Positions 7,027-14,906 of a stretch of DNA of 64,000 bases are shown here, piece by piece. The number at the start of each line of letters is the position of its first letter. Position 1 is the stretch's first letter. Where the stretch lies: the NCBI RefSeq assembly GCF_923079645.1, contig NZ_CAKLPY010000003.1, positions 186,001 to 250,000 on the forward strand, read 5' to 3'. The notes below the pieces were generated by a model. That model saw only the letters and a program-made list of their open reading frames with translations, had not been told where the DNA came from and searched no databases. The position numbers and the translations under genes are program-made. This stretch comes from Emticicia aquatica. Lineage in GTDB: Bacteria; Bacteroidota; Bacteroidia; Cytophagales; Spirosomataceae.

Positions 7027-8296
7027 TCTTTATTCGTCTAAGTTTATTTCCTTTAATGGTATGATTATGAGTGGATTGCGTTATTTTTACTCCAAAAACA
7101 TCGTTTTGATTGAGTAAATAATGTACCGAAGCCAGAGCCAATTGATACGATTTTTCATGCTGACTTTTGATATAAAGTAGCAAATGGTTGAGTTCAGTTT
7201 GAATTAAAGCATAATCATTGATAGCATCATCTGACAGAATAATTGCTCGCCTAAAAAAATCAGGGAAAATTTTAACAGTCTCATTTTTAGTGTTTTTAAA
7301 TACCAAAATATCATCAGACCGACCTTCAATGGCTTCAATGGCAATAAATTTACTGCCACACAAACAGTTTTCCTTTGCTTGAATAATATCATTTAATTCG
7401 TACCTAACAATTGGCTGAGATTGTCTTTTTAAATCAGTAATAATAGGATGAAATCTCTTTTGTTCTTGGTCAATATATTTTTTTTCAATTATCAGAAAAT
7501 CCTCATTGAAGTGAAGTGTGCCGTTTTTACACGAACTAGCCAAAAAACCTTCTGTGCATTGATAAACTTGGTGAATGGTTTGTTTAAAAATGCGGCTTAA
7601 ATAGTCTTTGTCTTCGGGCGTTAAAACTTCAGCTACCGAAATCACTTTGTTGGGTTTTATTACTAATTTATTCGTTTCAATCGCATTTGCTAGCTCAATT
7701 AACATACTTGGTTGTGCTACCAAAATACTTGGCTGTAAGGCATTTAAACGCTTTATATGCTCATCCACAGGATTGAGTAAATCAAAAAAATAAAATTGTA
7801 AGAATTTTGATTTTACCGAGTCATAAAGGTTGCTGTTGGCTCGTAAAAAAAACGCAATACTTCGTTTTTTTAGTGAAAACCCAAGCACTCTATCCAATAT
7901 CAATGCAACCCAATAGGCTCTTTCTTTTTCACTTGCTAAAAAAACGCCTCTATTTCCGCTTGTTCCCGACGATAAACCAACTGTAATGCCCGAAACTTTT
8001 GGTGAAAAATTTCGTGTTTCCTCCGATTTTATAGCTACTTCTAAGGCTTTTTTTAGTTGAATATTAACCATATTAATCGCATCAAAATTGGCCATAAATA
8101 TAGCTTTATTGATGACGGGGAAATCTTCAAAACTACAGTTTTTTTGTGCAAATGGTTTGTAAAATAAAGTGGTCGAACAATGTCTGATAAGCTTTTTTAT
8201 CATGTTATTCCTGACAAAACTCACGTTATGGAGATAAAGCCATTTCGAAAGTTTTATTTCTGCTAAATAATATAAAATGGATAGCTTAAAGAGCAT
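7004..8296 (-). CDS. F390-synthetase-like adenylate-forming enzyme (PaaK/CoF synthetase group)
   Basis: Adenylate-forming (ANL superfamily) enzyme of the phenylacetate-CoA ligase / F390 synthetase-related group. The P-loop-like S-S-G-T-S-G-N-R-G segment at about residue 130 is the AMP-binding signature, followed by the E-K-E-R-A-Y-W block seen in this clade. A later C-L-C-G region and E-G-R-S-D-D fit the hinge. The longest frame opens at TTG 8356 inside the upstream gene; I prefer ATG 8296 (430 aa), which overlaps the upstream stop by 11 bases. It probably activates a carboxylate as an acyl-AMP or thioester for the pathway; OleC, the beta-lactone synthetase of olefin synthesis, is in the same superfamily but a different clade. 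Confidence 0.82.
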   Translation of the reverse strand: MLFKLSILYYLAEIKLSKWLYLHNVSFVRNNMIKKLIRHCSTTLFYKPFAQKNCSFEDFPVINKAIFMANFDAINMVNIQLKKALEVAIKSEETRNFSPKVSGITVGLSSGTSGNRGVFLASEKERAYWVALILDRVLGFSLKKRSIAFFLRANSNLYDSVKSKFLQFYFFDLLNPVDEHIKRLNALQPSILVAQPSMLIELANAIETNKLVIKPNKVISVAEVLTPEDKDYLSRIFKQTIHQVYQCTEGFLASSCKNGTLHFNEDFLIIEKKYIDQEQKRFHPIITDLKRQSQPIVRYELNDIIQAKENCLCGSKFIAIEAIEGRSDDILVFKNTKNETVKIFPDFFRRAIILSDDAINDYALIQTELNHLLLYIKSQHEKSYQLALASVHYLLNQNDVFGVKITQSTHNHTIKGNKLRRIKNDVRKTN

Positions 8297-9134
8297 TGAG
8301 GTCGTAATTATTTGAAACCAGAGCAGTAGTTGTTGCCGAGCAATGCGTCGGTACAATAATTACCTCAGGAAATTTTTTATGAAAAAGGTTTACTTTCAGA
8401 AGACTATCCTTGAAATCTTTCCAAGAATCAAAGAATAATCGCACGATTGATGGCGGAAGCAATAAATCAATATAAGTTTTTTTGTTCCAACAAGCATCTG
8501 CAATCAAAAAGTATTGTTGTTTTTGAGTCTTCAATTCTACGCCAATTTGTCCTGCGGCATGGCCAGGTAAATCATAAATAAATAACGAATCATCGCCAAA
8601 CAAGTCATATTTTTTTCCAAATATATCATCATTGATTGGCGAAGAAAATGTCTCAATGATTTTTAGTTTTTCCTCAAAATTTTGCGGAATAAGGTCTTTC
8701 AAAATAGCTTTTGTAAAGCCCCAAAACGAACTAATTTCTTTATACTGTTTATACGCTGCCTGCGAACAGTAGAATGTTGCGTCATTAAAATCTTTTAAAC
8801 CACCTACGTGGTCAGCATGAAAGTGAGTAATAATTACGTGTTTTATGTCGGAAGGCTCTAAATTAAATTGTTTCAATTGAGCTTTAATTTCGTCTTTTTC
8901 CGTTACAAATACTTTGGTGAGATTAGCGTAAATTTTATTGGGATAAGTTTTTGTGCAGTCATAAAATCTTGTTGTATAACCAGTATCGTATAATATCCAG
9001 CCATATTCTGGGTGTTGAATAAGACCGAATAATGCTTGAAATTTTATTTCTTTATTTGCTCCATTTCTTATGGTATGACTTTCTTTTGATGTGCAGAAAC
9101 CAGCATAACCAAGATATAATTTAACTTCTTTCAT
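8286..9134 (-). CDS. MBL-fold metallo-hydrolase (lactonase-like)
   Basis: 282-residue metallo-beta-lactamase-fold hydrolase. The di-metal motif H104-x-H106-x-D108-H109 is intact (T-H-F-H-A-D-H-V-G-G), with later ligands in L-P-G-H-A-A-G, I-A-D-A-C and P-T-H-C. The overall plan is close to the N-acyl-homoserine lactonase group and to other cytosolic MBL hydrolases; no signal peptide is present. It overlaps the reductase gene upstream by 14 bases and the adenylate-forming enzyme downstream, so it is an integral operon member. It could open a lactone or cleave a thioester made by its neighbours. Fold assignment is secure; substrate is not. Confidence 0.88.
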   Translation of the reverse strand: MKEVKLYLGYAGFCTSKESHTIRNGANKEIKFQALFGLIQHPEYGWILYDTGYTTRFYDCTKTYPNKIYANLTKVFVTEKDEIKAQLKQFNLEPSDIKHVIITHFHADHVGGLKDFNDATFYCSQAAYKQYKEISSFWGFTKAILKDLIPQNFEEKLKIIETFSSPINDDIFGKKYDLFGDDSLFIYDLPGHAAGQIGVELKTQKQQYFLIADACWNKKTYIDLLLPPSIVRLFFDSWKDFKDSLLKVNLFHKKFPEVIIVPTHCSATTTALVSNNYDLNAL

Positions 9135-10110
9135 TTTGAATATACCAGTTTACAAATTCTTCGATTGCTTCATTAGTTGATATTTTAGGCGTATAACCTA
9201 ATAATTTTTGTGCCTTTGAAATATCCATCGTAAATGATTTTGCTAAAATGCCTACACCGTAAGTTGTAAGAGCGGGTTCAGCATAGTTTGTCAATTTTGC
9301 TTTTAATTCCATTATTTGAGAAACCAATTTCACAATTGAATAAGGGACTCTTTGGTTAGACATTCTGTAGCCCAAAAGCGAAAGTACTTTATCAATTGTC
9401 TCCCAAAGTTTCACAGGTTGACCATTTGTGATATTATATGTTTGATTAATACCTTCAAAACCCACAAATAATGATAACTCAATTGCATCTGCCACATTGG
9501 CGAGCGAAGTCAAATCTACAATATTTTTTCCATCGCCAATTATTTTTAGTTTTCCTTCTTGAAATGCCCGAATTAATCGAGGCATAATGATGGTATCTCC
9601 TCGACCAATCAATGCTCGTGGTCGTAAAATAATGAATGGAATGCCCGAATTTTCTATTTCTATTTCGGCTTCGTATTTTGTTTTGGAATAAGCGTTAATG
9701 AATTTTTTTGGCAATTCGTCCGATTCGCTCACATCAAATCTATCTTTACCATTAAAATATAAACTTGGCGTCGAAACATATACAAAACGCTTGATATGAT
9801 GTTTCTTTGCTGCCTTTATAAGGTTTTTCATGGTAAATAAATTAGCTTTTTCAAAGGCCGAATACTTTCCCCAAGGCGATGAAAGTGCCGCTGCATGAAC
9901 AATACAATCTACTTGTTTGACTAATTCTGAAACAAAATTCTCCTCTTCTAATTCTCCAAGTTCATAGCTTACTTTGGAATGTTCAACAAAATGTGTTGGT
10001 CTAATAATTCGTCCAGTTGCAATAATTTTCTCTATTTGAACATTCGAAATCAACTGCTCTAACGTTCGATAACCCAAGCCTCCAGTTGCTCCTGTAAGAA
10101 GAATTTTCAT
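9121..10110 (-). CDS. NAD-dependent epimerase/dehydratase, OleD-like (3-beta-HSD family)
   Basis: 329-residue extended short-chain dehydrogenase. The nucleotide-binding motif T-G-A-T-G-G-L-G spans residues 6-13, the V-S-T-P-S block covers about 112-116, and the catalytic pair is Y141-x3-K145 (Y-S-K-T-K). The V-S-T-P-S-L-Y-F segment and the late F-T-M-D-I-S-K-A motif are typical of the 3-beta-hydroxysteroid-dehydrogenase-like group that includes OleD, which reduces 2-alkyl-3-ketoacids. The longer frame starts at TTG 10128; I prefer ATG 10110 because the protein then begins directly with the first beta strand. First gene of the six-gene operon, overlapping the MBL gene by 14 bases. Confidence 0.85.
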   Translation of the reverse strand: MKILLTGATGGLGYRTLEQLISNVQIEKIIATGRIIRPTHFVEHSKVSYELGELEEENFVSELVKQVDCIVHAAALSSPWGKYSAFEKANLFTMKNLIKAAKKHHIKRFVYVSTPSLYFNGKDRFDVSESDELPKKFINAYSKTKYEAEIEIENSGIPFIILRPRALIGRGDTIIMPRLIRAFQEGKLKIIGDGKNIVDLTSLANVADAIELSLFVGFEGINQTYNITNGQPVKLWETIDKVLSLLGYRMSNQRVPYSIVKLVSQIMELKAKLTNYAEPALTTYGVGILAKSFTMDISKAQKLLGYTPKISTNEAIEEFVNWYIQNERS

Positions 10111-10185
10111 AATAATGTTAAGTGCCAATTCAATTTAATTGAACCAATTTTTTAGCTAAAAACCTTGTTTTTTCAGAATGAAACA

Positions 10186-10193
10186 CAAAAATA
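10186..10193 (-). promoter_or_regulatory. Possible -7 element of the six-gene operon
   Basis: On the minus strand this reads TATTTTTG, matching TAnnTTTG, about 76 bases upstream of ATG 10110. No well-spaced TTTG -33 element is obvious, so this is a weak call. The rest of the 303-base gap (10111-10413) is very AT-rich with no gene. Confidence 0.35.
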
Positions 10194-10413
10194 TACTTTT
10201 ATTTTACCAAATCGACCACTAAAATTCAATCGTTCTTTGGTTTTCATCAAGAATGCTCTAAAAATATAATTTTGAAAGCATTTTTGATGAAAATAAATCA
10301 AAATAAGTAAGAATTTAATAAACTATTTTTTATAATTTAGTGTTGTTATTCGTGGAAAAGTAATATTTTTTATGAATATTGTATTATTATAGTCGTGTTA
10401 CAAAAAAATAGCT

Positions 10414-11682
10414 ATGGAAAATTTATACAAACTCCGTTTGATAGCTATCTTATTGGTAGTAAGCCAAATAGCTTTTGCCCAAAAAGACAGAAAAAAAGAT
10501 GACCGTTATGGTTATCACTTCCAAGGTAAACATCAGAAATCTGCCAAATTTTCTTTTGACCTTCACGCTAATCTTATTGTACTGAAAGCAACTCTTGATG
10601 ACTCAGATACTTTGCGTTTTATTTTAGATACAGGTGTAACTTCAACCATTGTTACAGACCCGAAACGAGCTTTGACTCTTGGTGTAAGATATGTTCGACG
10701 CGTAAAAATTTCGGGGGCAGGCGAAGGAGCGGCTCTTATGGCAAATGTGTCGGTTGGACATACAATCAGAATTGGCGACATGGTAGCCAGACAGCAAAGC
10801 TTAGTTGTTTTAGACGAAGATGTATTGCAACTTTCAGAGTTTTTGGGCGTTCCGATTCATGGTATTTTTGGGCATGATATTTTCAACAATTTTGTCGTAA
10901 CGATTGATTTTGAAAATAAAATGCTCACGCTCACCGAACCCAAGAAATTTAAATATAAAAAATCAATGGGAACACAATATCCGATTGTTTTGACTGCTTC
11001 AAAGCCTTATACGGATGCAATTGCGATGGTGAGTAATGAAAAAGTGATACCAATGAGATTGGTTATTGATACGGGGGCTGGACATGCTCTGTTGCTGAAT
11101 GCAGGCGAAAAAGAGCCAATTCATCTACCTGATAAAGTGATGAGAGCCAATTTAGGGCGAGGGCTCAACGGTGAAATCAATGGCAATATCGGTCGGGTCG
11201 ATAAAATACGAATGGGAAGTGTAGAAATGAAAAATATTTTGGCTTCATTCCCAGATAGTCTTTCGTTTAGTATGAAATTTACAACCGACGATGACAAAAG
11301 ACAAGGGAGCATTGGTTGTGAATTATTGAGAAGATTTACGGTTACGCTCAATTATCGAGAAGGATACATGATTTTGAAACCGTTAAAAAACCGATTGAAG
11401 GAATCATTTGAGCATGATATGAGTGGCTTAGATGTACGTGCAAAAGGCAACAATTATAATCAATATTTTATCAATAGAGTGATTGAAAACTCGCCTGCAG
11501 ACCAAGCTGGTTTGCAAGAAGGCGATGAACTGATTTTTGTTAATAACCAAAACGTAAAGGATTTGACAATCAGTGAAATTTACAAAATTTTATCTCGGAA
11601 AGAAGGAAAAGAAGTTGAGTTTTTCTTCAGAAGACAAGGAGAATTAAAGTTTACAAGTTTTAGTTTGAAAAGAATGATTTGA
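10414..11682 (+). CDS. Secreted retropepsin-like aspartic protease with C-terminal PDZ domain
   Basis: 422 residues with a Sec signal peptide ending at about A22 (I-A-F-A-Q). Two homologous beta domains each carry an aspartic-protease active-site triad: D72-T-G (L-D-T-G-V) and D219-T-G (I-D-T-G-A), so a single chain can form the whole active site. A PDZ domain follows at about residues 335-415 (N-S-P-A-D-Q-A-G-L-Q-E-G-D). This architecture is common in Bacteroidota periplasmic proteins, whose substrates are mostly unknown. It is monocistronic: divergent from the six-gene operon and followed by a strong terminator. Confidence 0.9.
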   Translation: MENLYKLRLIAILLVVSQIAFAQKDRKKDDRYGYHFQGKHQKSAKFSFDLHANLIVLKATLDDSDTLRFILDTGVTSTIVTDPKRALTLGVRYVRRVKISGAGEGAALMANVSVGHTIRIGDMVARQQSLVVLDEDVLQLSEFLGVPIHGIFGHDIFNNFVVTIDFENKMLTLTEPKKFKYKKSMGTQYPIVLTASKPYTDAIAMVSNEKVIPMRLVIDTGAGHALLLNAGEKEPIHLPDKVMRANLGRGLNGEINGNIGRVDKIRMGSVEMKNILASFPDSLSFSMKFTTDDDKRQGSIGCELLRRFTVTLNYREGYMILKPLKNRLKESFEHDMSGLDVRAKGNNYNQYFINRVIENSPADQAGLQEGDELIFVNNQNVKDLTISEIYKILSRKEGKEVEFFFRRQGELKFTSFSLKRMI

Positions 11683-11704
11683 AACGTAAATGATTAAGTT
11701 TTGT

Positions 11705-11736
11705 GGCATGGTTTATAGAAACCATGCCATTTTTTT
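11705..11736 (+). terminator. Rho-independent terminator
   Basis: Perfect 10-base arms (11705-11714 and 11719-11728), ATAG loop, then a T-run. It ends the aspartic protease gene and can also serve the convergent endonuclease gene. Confidence 0.9.
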
Positions 11737-11740
11737 GCTT

Positions 11741-12799
11741 TTACTGTATTTTTGTCCAGTCTGTCCAGCTACTTTTTGCTTCCAGTTTGGTTTGAATGTC
11801 ATTCGGTAATTTTGCAAAAAAATCTAAACCCGTTGCCTTTTCAACTTCATCAATTGAAACAACATAGCTGTTCATTCTTTTGCCAAAAAGTGGTTCATTT
11901 GGCAGCAAAAAGGCAATCGCACGTGGCGTTTTCCCTGATTTTGGTTGGTAAAATAAAGCAATTTTATAGAAAAATTCAGGAACAGCTACATTATTGTATC
12001 TGCCAATGGTTGGTAATCCTTTTCGTAGAACAGGCCCCGTTACGATGTATAATTCTTCGTCTCTCACTGCCCAGCCACGTACTCGCTCTTCGATATTTTC
12101 CCAAATTCCACGATTAAAATCAGGTGCTTGCGGAGAAATATTACTCATATAAAATGTTTCATTCATCAAATCTTGACAACATTTAAAATCACCTGCTGGA
12201 ACCATGTGTCCGCGGTCGAAACCAGTATTGCTATAATCACCTGAAAGAGCCGAATTATTCTTTACTTTTTTGTCTGGAATAAACTGATTTCCTGCTCTAC
12301 TTGCTCGCCCTTGGGTATATTCACCTCTTAATTTATGCACAACCCATGCAGGAATTTCATAGTCTTCTTCGTAGCGGAGTGTATAATTTTTATGTTCAAT
12401 AATTTCATCTCCTCGATTGATAGCTGGCAGTGCAAAATCTGGAATTTCTCCATTATCAGAAGTTTCTGTTTCGGGGTCAGTATTAAAAACCTTGTCTTTT
12501 ATTTTATCAAAAATAGAAGATTCTTCTTTTGTAGTTTCCTGTTTATCGTTGTTTGGGGAATTTTTTTTATTTGTAGCGGTCGCAATATCGTCATATTTTT
12601 CATCACCTTTAGTAGCTGTTGCTTCTACATCGGGTTCGGGAGCTTTATATGGGTTTTTATCTGAAACTGATTCCTTTGACTTGAAAACGCCACTAACTGT
12701 TTGCCAAAAACTGCCAATTGGCCCAGCTTTGTCTTTATAATAGAGAATATAGCCAATACCAAAAAAAATTAAAATTAGAATAATACGGTTTGATTTCAT
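11741..12799 (-). CDS. DNA/RNA non-specific endonuclease (NucA/EndA type), membrane-anchored
   Basis: 352 residues. A single N-terminal hydrophobic helix (about 4-20) acts as signal or anchor, followed by a long polar, Lys/Glu/Thr-rich linker to about residue 115, then the His-Me finger nuclease domain. The active-site D-R-G-H motif is at 195-198 (F-D-R-G-H-M), with the metal-binding Asn in the N-I-S-P-Q ... N-R-G-I-W-E block after it. The family cleaves DNA and RNA with Mg2+, usually outside the cytoplasm, for nutrient gain or DNA turnover. The longer frame starts at TTG 12847; ATG 12799 places the signal helix at the N-terminus and is preferred. Confidence 0.9.
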   Translation of the reverse strand: MKSNRIILILIFFGIGYILYYKDKAGPIGSFWQTVSGVFKSKESVSDKNPYKAPEPDVEATATKGDEKYDDIATATNKKNSPNNDKQETTKEESSIFDKIKDKVFNTDPETETSDNGEIPDFALPAINRGDEIIEHKNYTLRYEEDYEIPAWVVHKLRGEYTQGRASRAGNQFIPDKKVKNNSALSGDYSNTGFDRGHMVPAGDFKCCQDLMNETFYMSNISPQAPDFNRGIWENIEERVRGWAVRDEELYIVTGPVLRKGLPTIGRYNNVAVPEFFYKIALFYQPKSGKTPRAIAFLLPNEPLFGKRMNSYVVSIDEVEKATGLDFFAKLPNDIQTKLEAKSSWTDWTKIQ

Positions 12800-12963
12800 G
12801 AAAATTGTTTTGAACGAATAAATATATTTTGTGGTATAATTCAGCAAATAGGGTTACTTTCCTGCAAGTTTACAACAAAACGAAAAACTATACTTGATAA
12901 TATGCCTTTTCTTGAAATATTAAATTTTTTTAAAAAGTCCATTTCAATTTACTCTTTTGCATC

Positions 12964-12971
12964 TATCTTTG
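12964..12971 (+). promoter_or_regulatory. -7 element of the DUF1080 gene
   Basis: TATCTTTG matches the Bacteroidota TAnnTTTG box, 26 bases before ATG 12997. The -33 region is only partly conserved. Confidence 0.5.
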
Positions 12972-12996
12972 TTTTCTAAATCTTAATTTATTAATA

Positions 12997-14820
12997 ATGA
13001 CGAAAAACTTCATTAAAAACCTCATTTTTTGTGGTCTTTGGGCAAGTGCCGCTTATGCCCAACAAACCCTTCCTCTCAACGATATGTCGGCTTTTAGACC
13101 AATCAAAGAGAATTGGAGCATCGTTGGAAGTGTTGTATCGAATATTGACCAATTAAATGCCATGACTACTGAAAGTGGTTCTGGAATATTGGTTTGCAAA
13201 AACGAAATTGGCAAATATGGTATTGAAAAGGATTTATTGACGCTCATGGAGCATGGCGATTTAGATATCGAACTTGACTTTATGATGGCAAAAGGCTCAA
13301 ATTCAGGGATTTACCTACAAGGTCGTTATGAAATTCAATTATTTGATAGTTGGGGCAAAAAAATGGCTAAATACAATGATTTAGGTGGAATTTATGAGCG
13401 TTGGGACGAATCAAAACCAGAAGGTTCAAAAGGTTATGAAGGAATAGCTCCAAGAATAAACGTAGCAAAAGCACCAGGTTTATGGCAAAATATCAAAATT
13501 TCGTTCCAAGCTCCACGCTTTGATACCAATGGCAAAAAAATTAGCAATGCTAAGATTTTATCAATCATTTTAAACAATATTTTGATTCACGAAAATGTTG
13601 AAATCACAGGGCCTACGCGTGGAGCATTGGTTGACAATGAAGTTTCACAAGGGCCATTGCGTTTTCAAGGTGACCACGGAAATGTGGCTTTTCGTAACAT
13701 CAAGTATAAAAGTTTTAACCAAAAAACACTTGCTTTTAGTGATTTGAAATTTGGTGTTTACAAAGGGAACTTTCGTACAGTAGCTGATATTGAAAAAATA
13801 AAGCCTGAAACAAGTGGCAATGTTGCTCTTTTGAACTGGAATGTAAGCAATGCCGAAAATGAGTTTGCCGTAAAATATGTAGGAAAAATAAAAGTACCAG
13901 TAGCAGGAAAATATACTTTCACAACAGTTCATGGTGGAAATTCGCAAATGAAAATCAATGGACAAGAAGCTTTCAAAAATGGCTGGCTAAACTCTGGAGA
14001 AGACCGCCAAATGACAATTGATTTACCAGCAGGCGATGTTGATTTTGAAATGTATTATTGGAAAGCCGATGGTTGGTTACAACCGTCTTTGGGCCTTTAT
14101 GCTGAGTCTGAAACGATTCGTAAACATGCACTTCACTATGCCAATTCGGCCTTAGTGGCTAATCCTACGTCACCAATTTTATTGACGTCTGCTATTGAAC
14201 CAGTTATTTTGCGTTCATTCATGGATATAAAAGAAGATGGAAAAGCTAAACGTATAGTTCATGCCGTTTCAGTGGGAAACAAAGAAAATATCCATTTTAC
14301 TTATGATTTAGATAATGGAGCATTATTCCAGATTTGGAAAGGTGGATTTTTGAACACAACGCCAATGTGGAATGATAGGGGAGATGGTAGTTCAAAGCCA
14401 ATGGGAAGTGTTATTTCATTGAGTGATTCTCCTTTACTAAATGTGCTTGCATCACCAACCAACTCGTGGGGAAATTTAGATGAATCTTATCGTCCAAGAG
14501 GTTATGAATTGGATGAAAATGGTCAGCCAACTTTTAAATATGATTTCGCAGGAGGGTTTATTTCTGATAAAATCACACCAAGCGAAGACGGAAAATTATT
14601 TAAACGTGAAATCGCAGTGAAAGGCTCAGTTACTAATCTTTATGCAAGATTGGCTGTTGCAAAAAATATTACTAAAACTCCTGAAGGACTGTATATCATT
14701 GGTGATAACGCTTATTATTTGAAAGTAATCGAAGGGACTCCAAGTATCCGAGAATCAAATGGGCAAAAGGAACTAATCGCTCCGTTGAGCGAAAAAATTA
14801 CGTATTCAATTATTTTTTAG
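12997..14820 (+). CDS. Secreted DUF1080 (3-keto-disaccharide hydrolase-like) protein with PA14-like domain
   Basis: 607 residues, Sec signal ending near A21 (A-A-Y-A-Q-Q). Residues about 30-230 form a DUF1080 / 3-keto-disaccharide hydrolase concanavalin-like domain (G-S-N-S-G-I-Y-L-Q-G-R-Y-E and the F-R-N-I-K-Y end strand are typical). A PA14-like beta domain follows at about 245-375 (G-K-Y-T-F-T-T-V-H-G-G ... W-L-Q-P-S-L-G-L-Y), then a further beta region of unknown type. Domains of this kind bind or cleave sugars in the periplasm. It is followed on the same strand by a beta-propeller/cytochrome c gene, suggesting oxidative sugar processing. Confidence 0.85.
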   Translation: MTKNFIKNLIFCGLWASAAYAQQTLPLNDMSAFRPIKENWSIVGSVVSNIDQLNAMTTESGSGILVCKNEIGKYGIEKDLLTLMEHGDLDIELDFMMAKGSNSGIYLQGRYEIQLFDSWGKKMAKYNDLGGIYERWDESKPEGSKGYEGIAPRINVAKAPGLWQNIKISFQAPRFDTNGKKISNAKILSIILNNILIHENVEITGPTRGALVDNEVSQGPLRFQGDHGNVAFRNIKYKSFNQKTLAFSDLKFGVYKGNFRTVADIEKIKPETSGNVALLNWNVSNAENEFAVKYVGKIKVPVAGKYTFTTVHGGNSQMKINGQEAFKNGWLNSGEDRQMTIDLPAGDVDFEMYYWKADGWLQPSLGLYAESETIRKHALHYANSALVANPTSPILLTSAIEPVILRSFMDIKEDGKAKRIVHAVSVGNKENIHFTYDLDNGALFQIWKGGFLNTTPMWNDRGDGSSKPMGSVISLSDSPLLNVLASPTNSWGNLDESYRPRGYELDENGQPTFKYDFAGGFISDKITPSEDGKLFKREIAVKGSVTNLYARLAVAKNITKTPEGLYIIGDNAYYLKVIEGTPSIRESNGQKELIAPLSEKITYSIIF

Positions 14821-14906
14821 GAAGTAGAGTTAAGTAAATGGTTTCAGTTAAAAACTGCTCAAGCCTGAATCTTAAAATCTATTCTAAATTTCTAAAATCA
14901 AAAAAA

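Noticed and set aside
8296-8356. N-terminal extension of the adenylate-forming enzyme from a TTG start
   Set aside because: It lies entirely inside the MBL gene, adds a hydrophobic segment not typical of the family, and an ATG with a usual 11-base overlap is available.
12335-12740. Two plus-strand frames of about 108 residues
   Set aside because: Both are antisense to the polar linker of the endonuclease gene and overlap each other in different frames.
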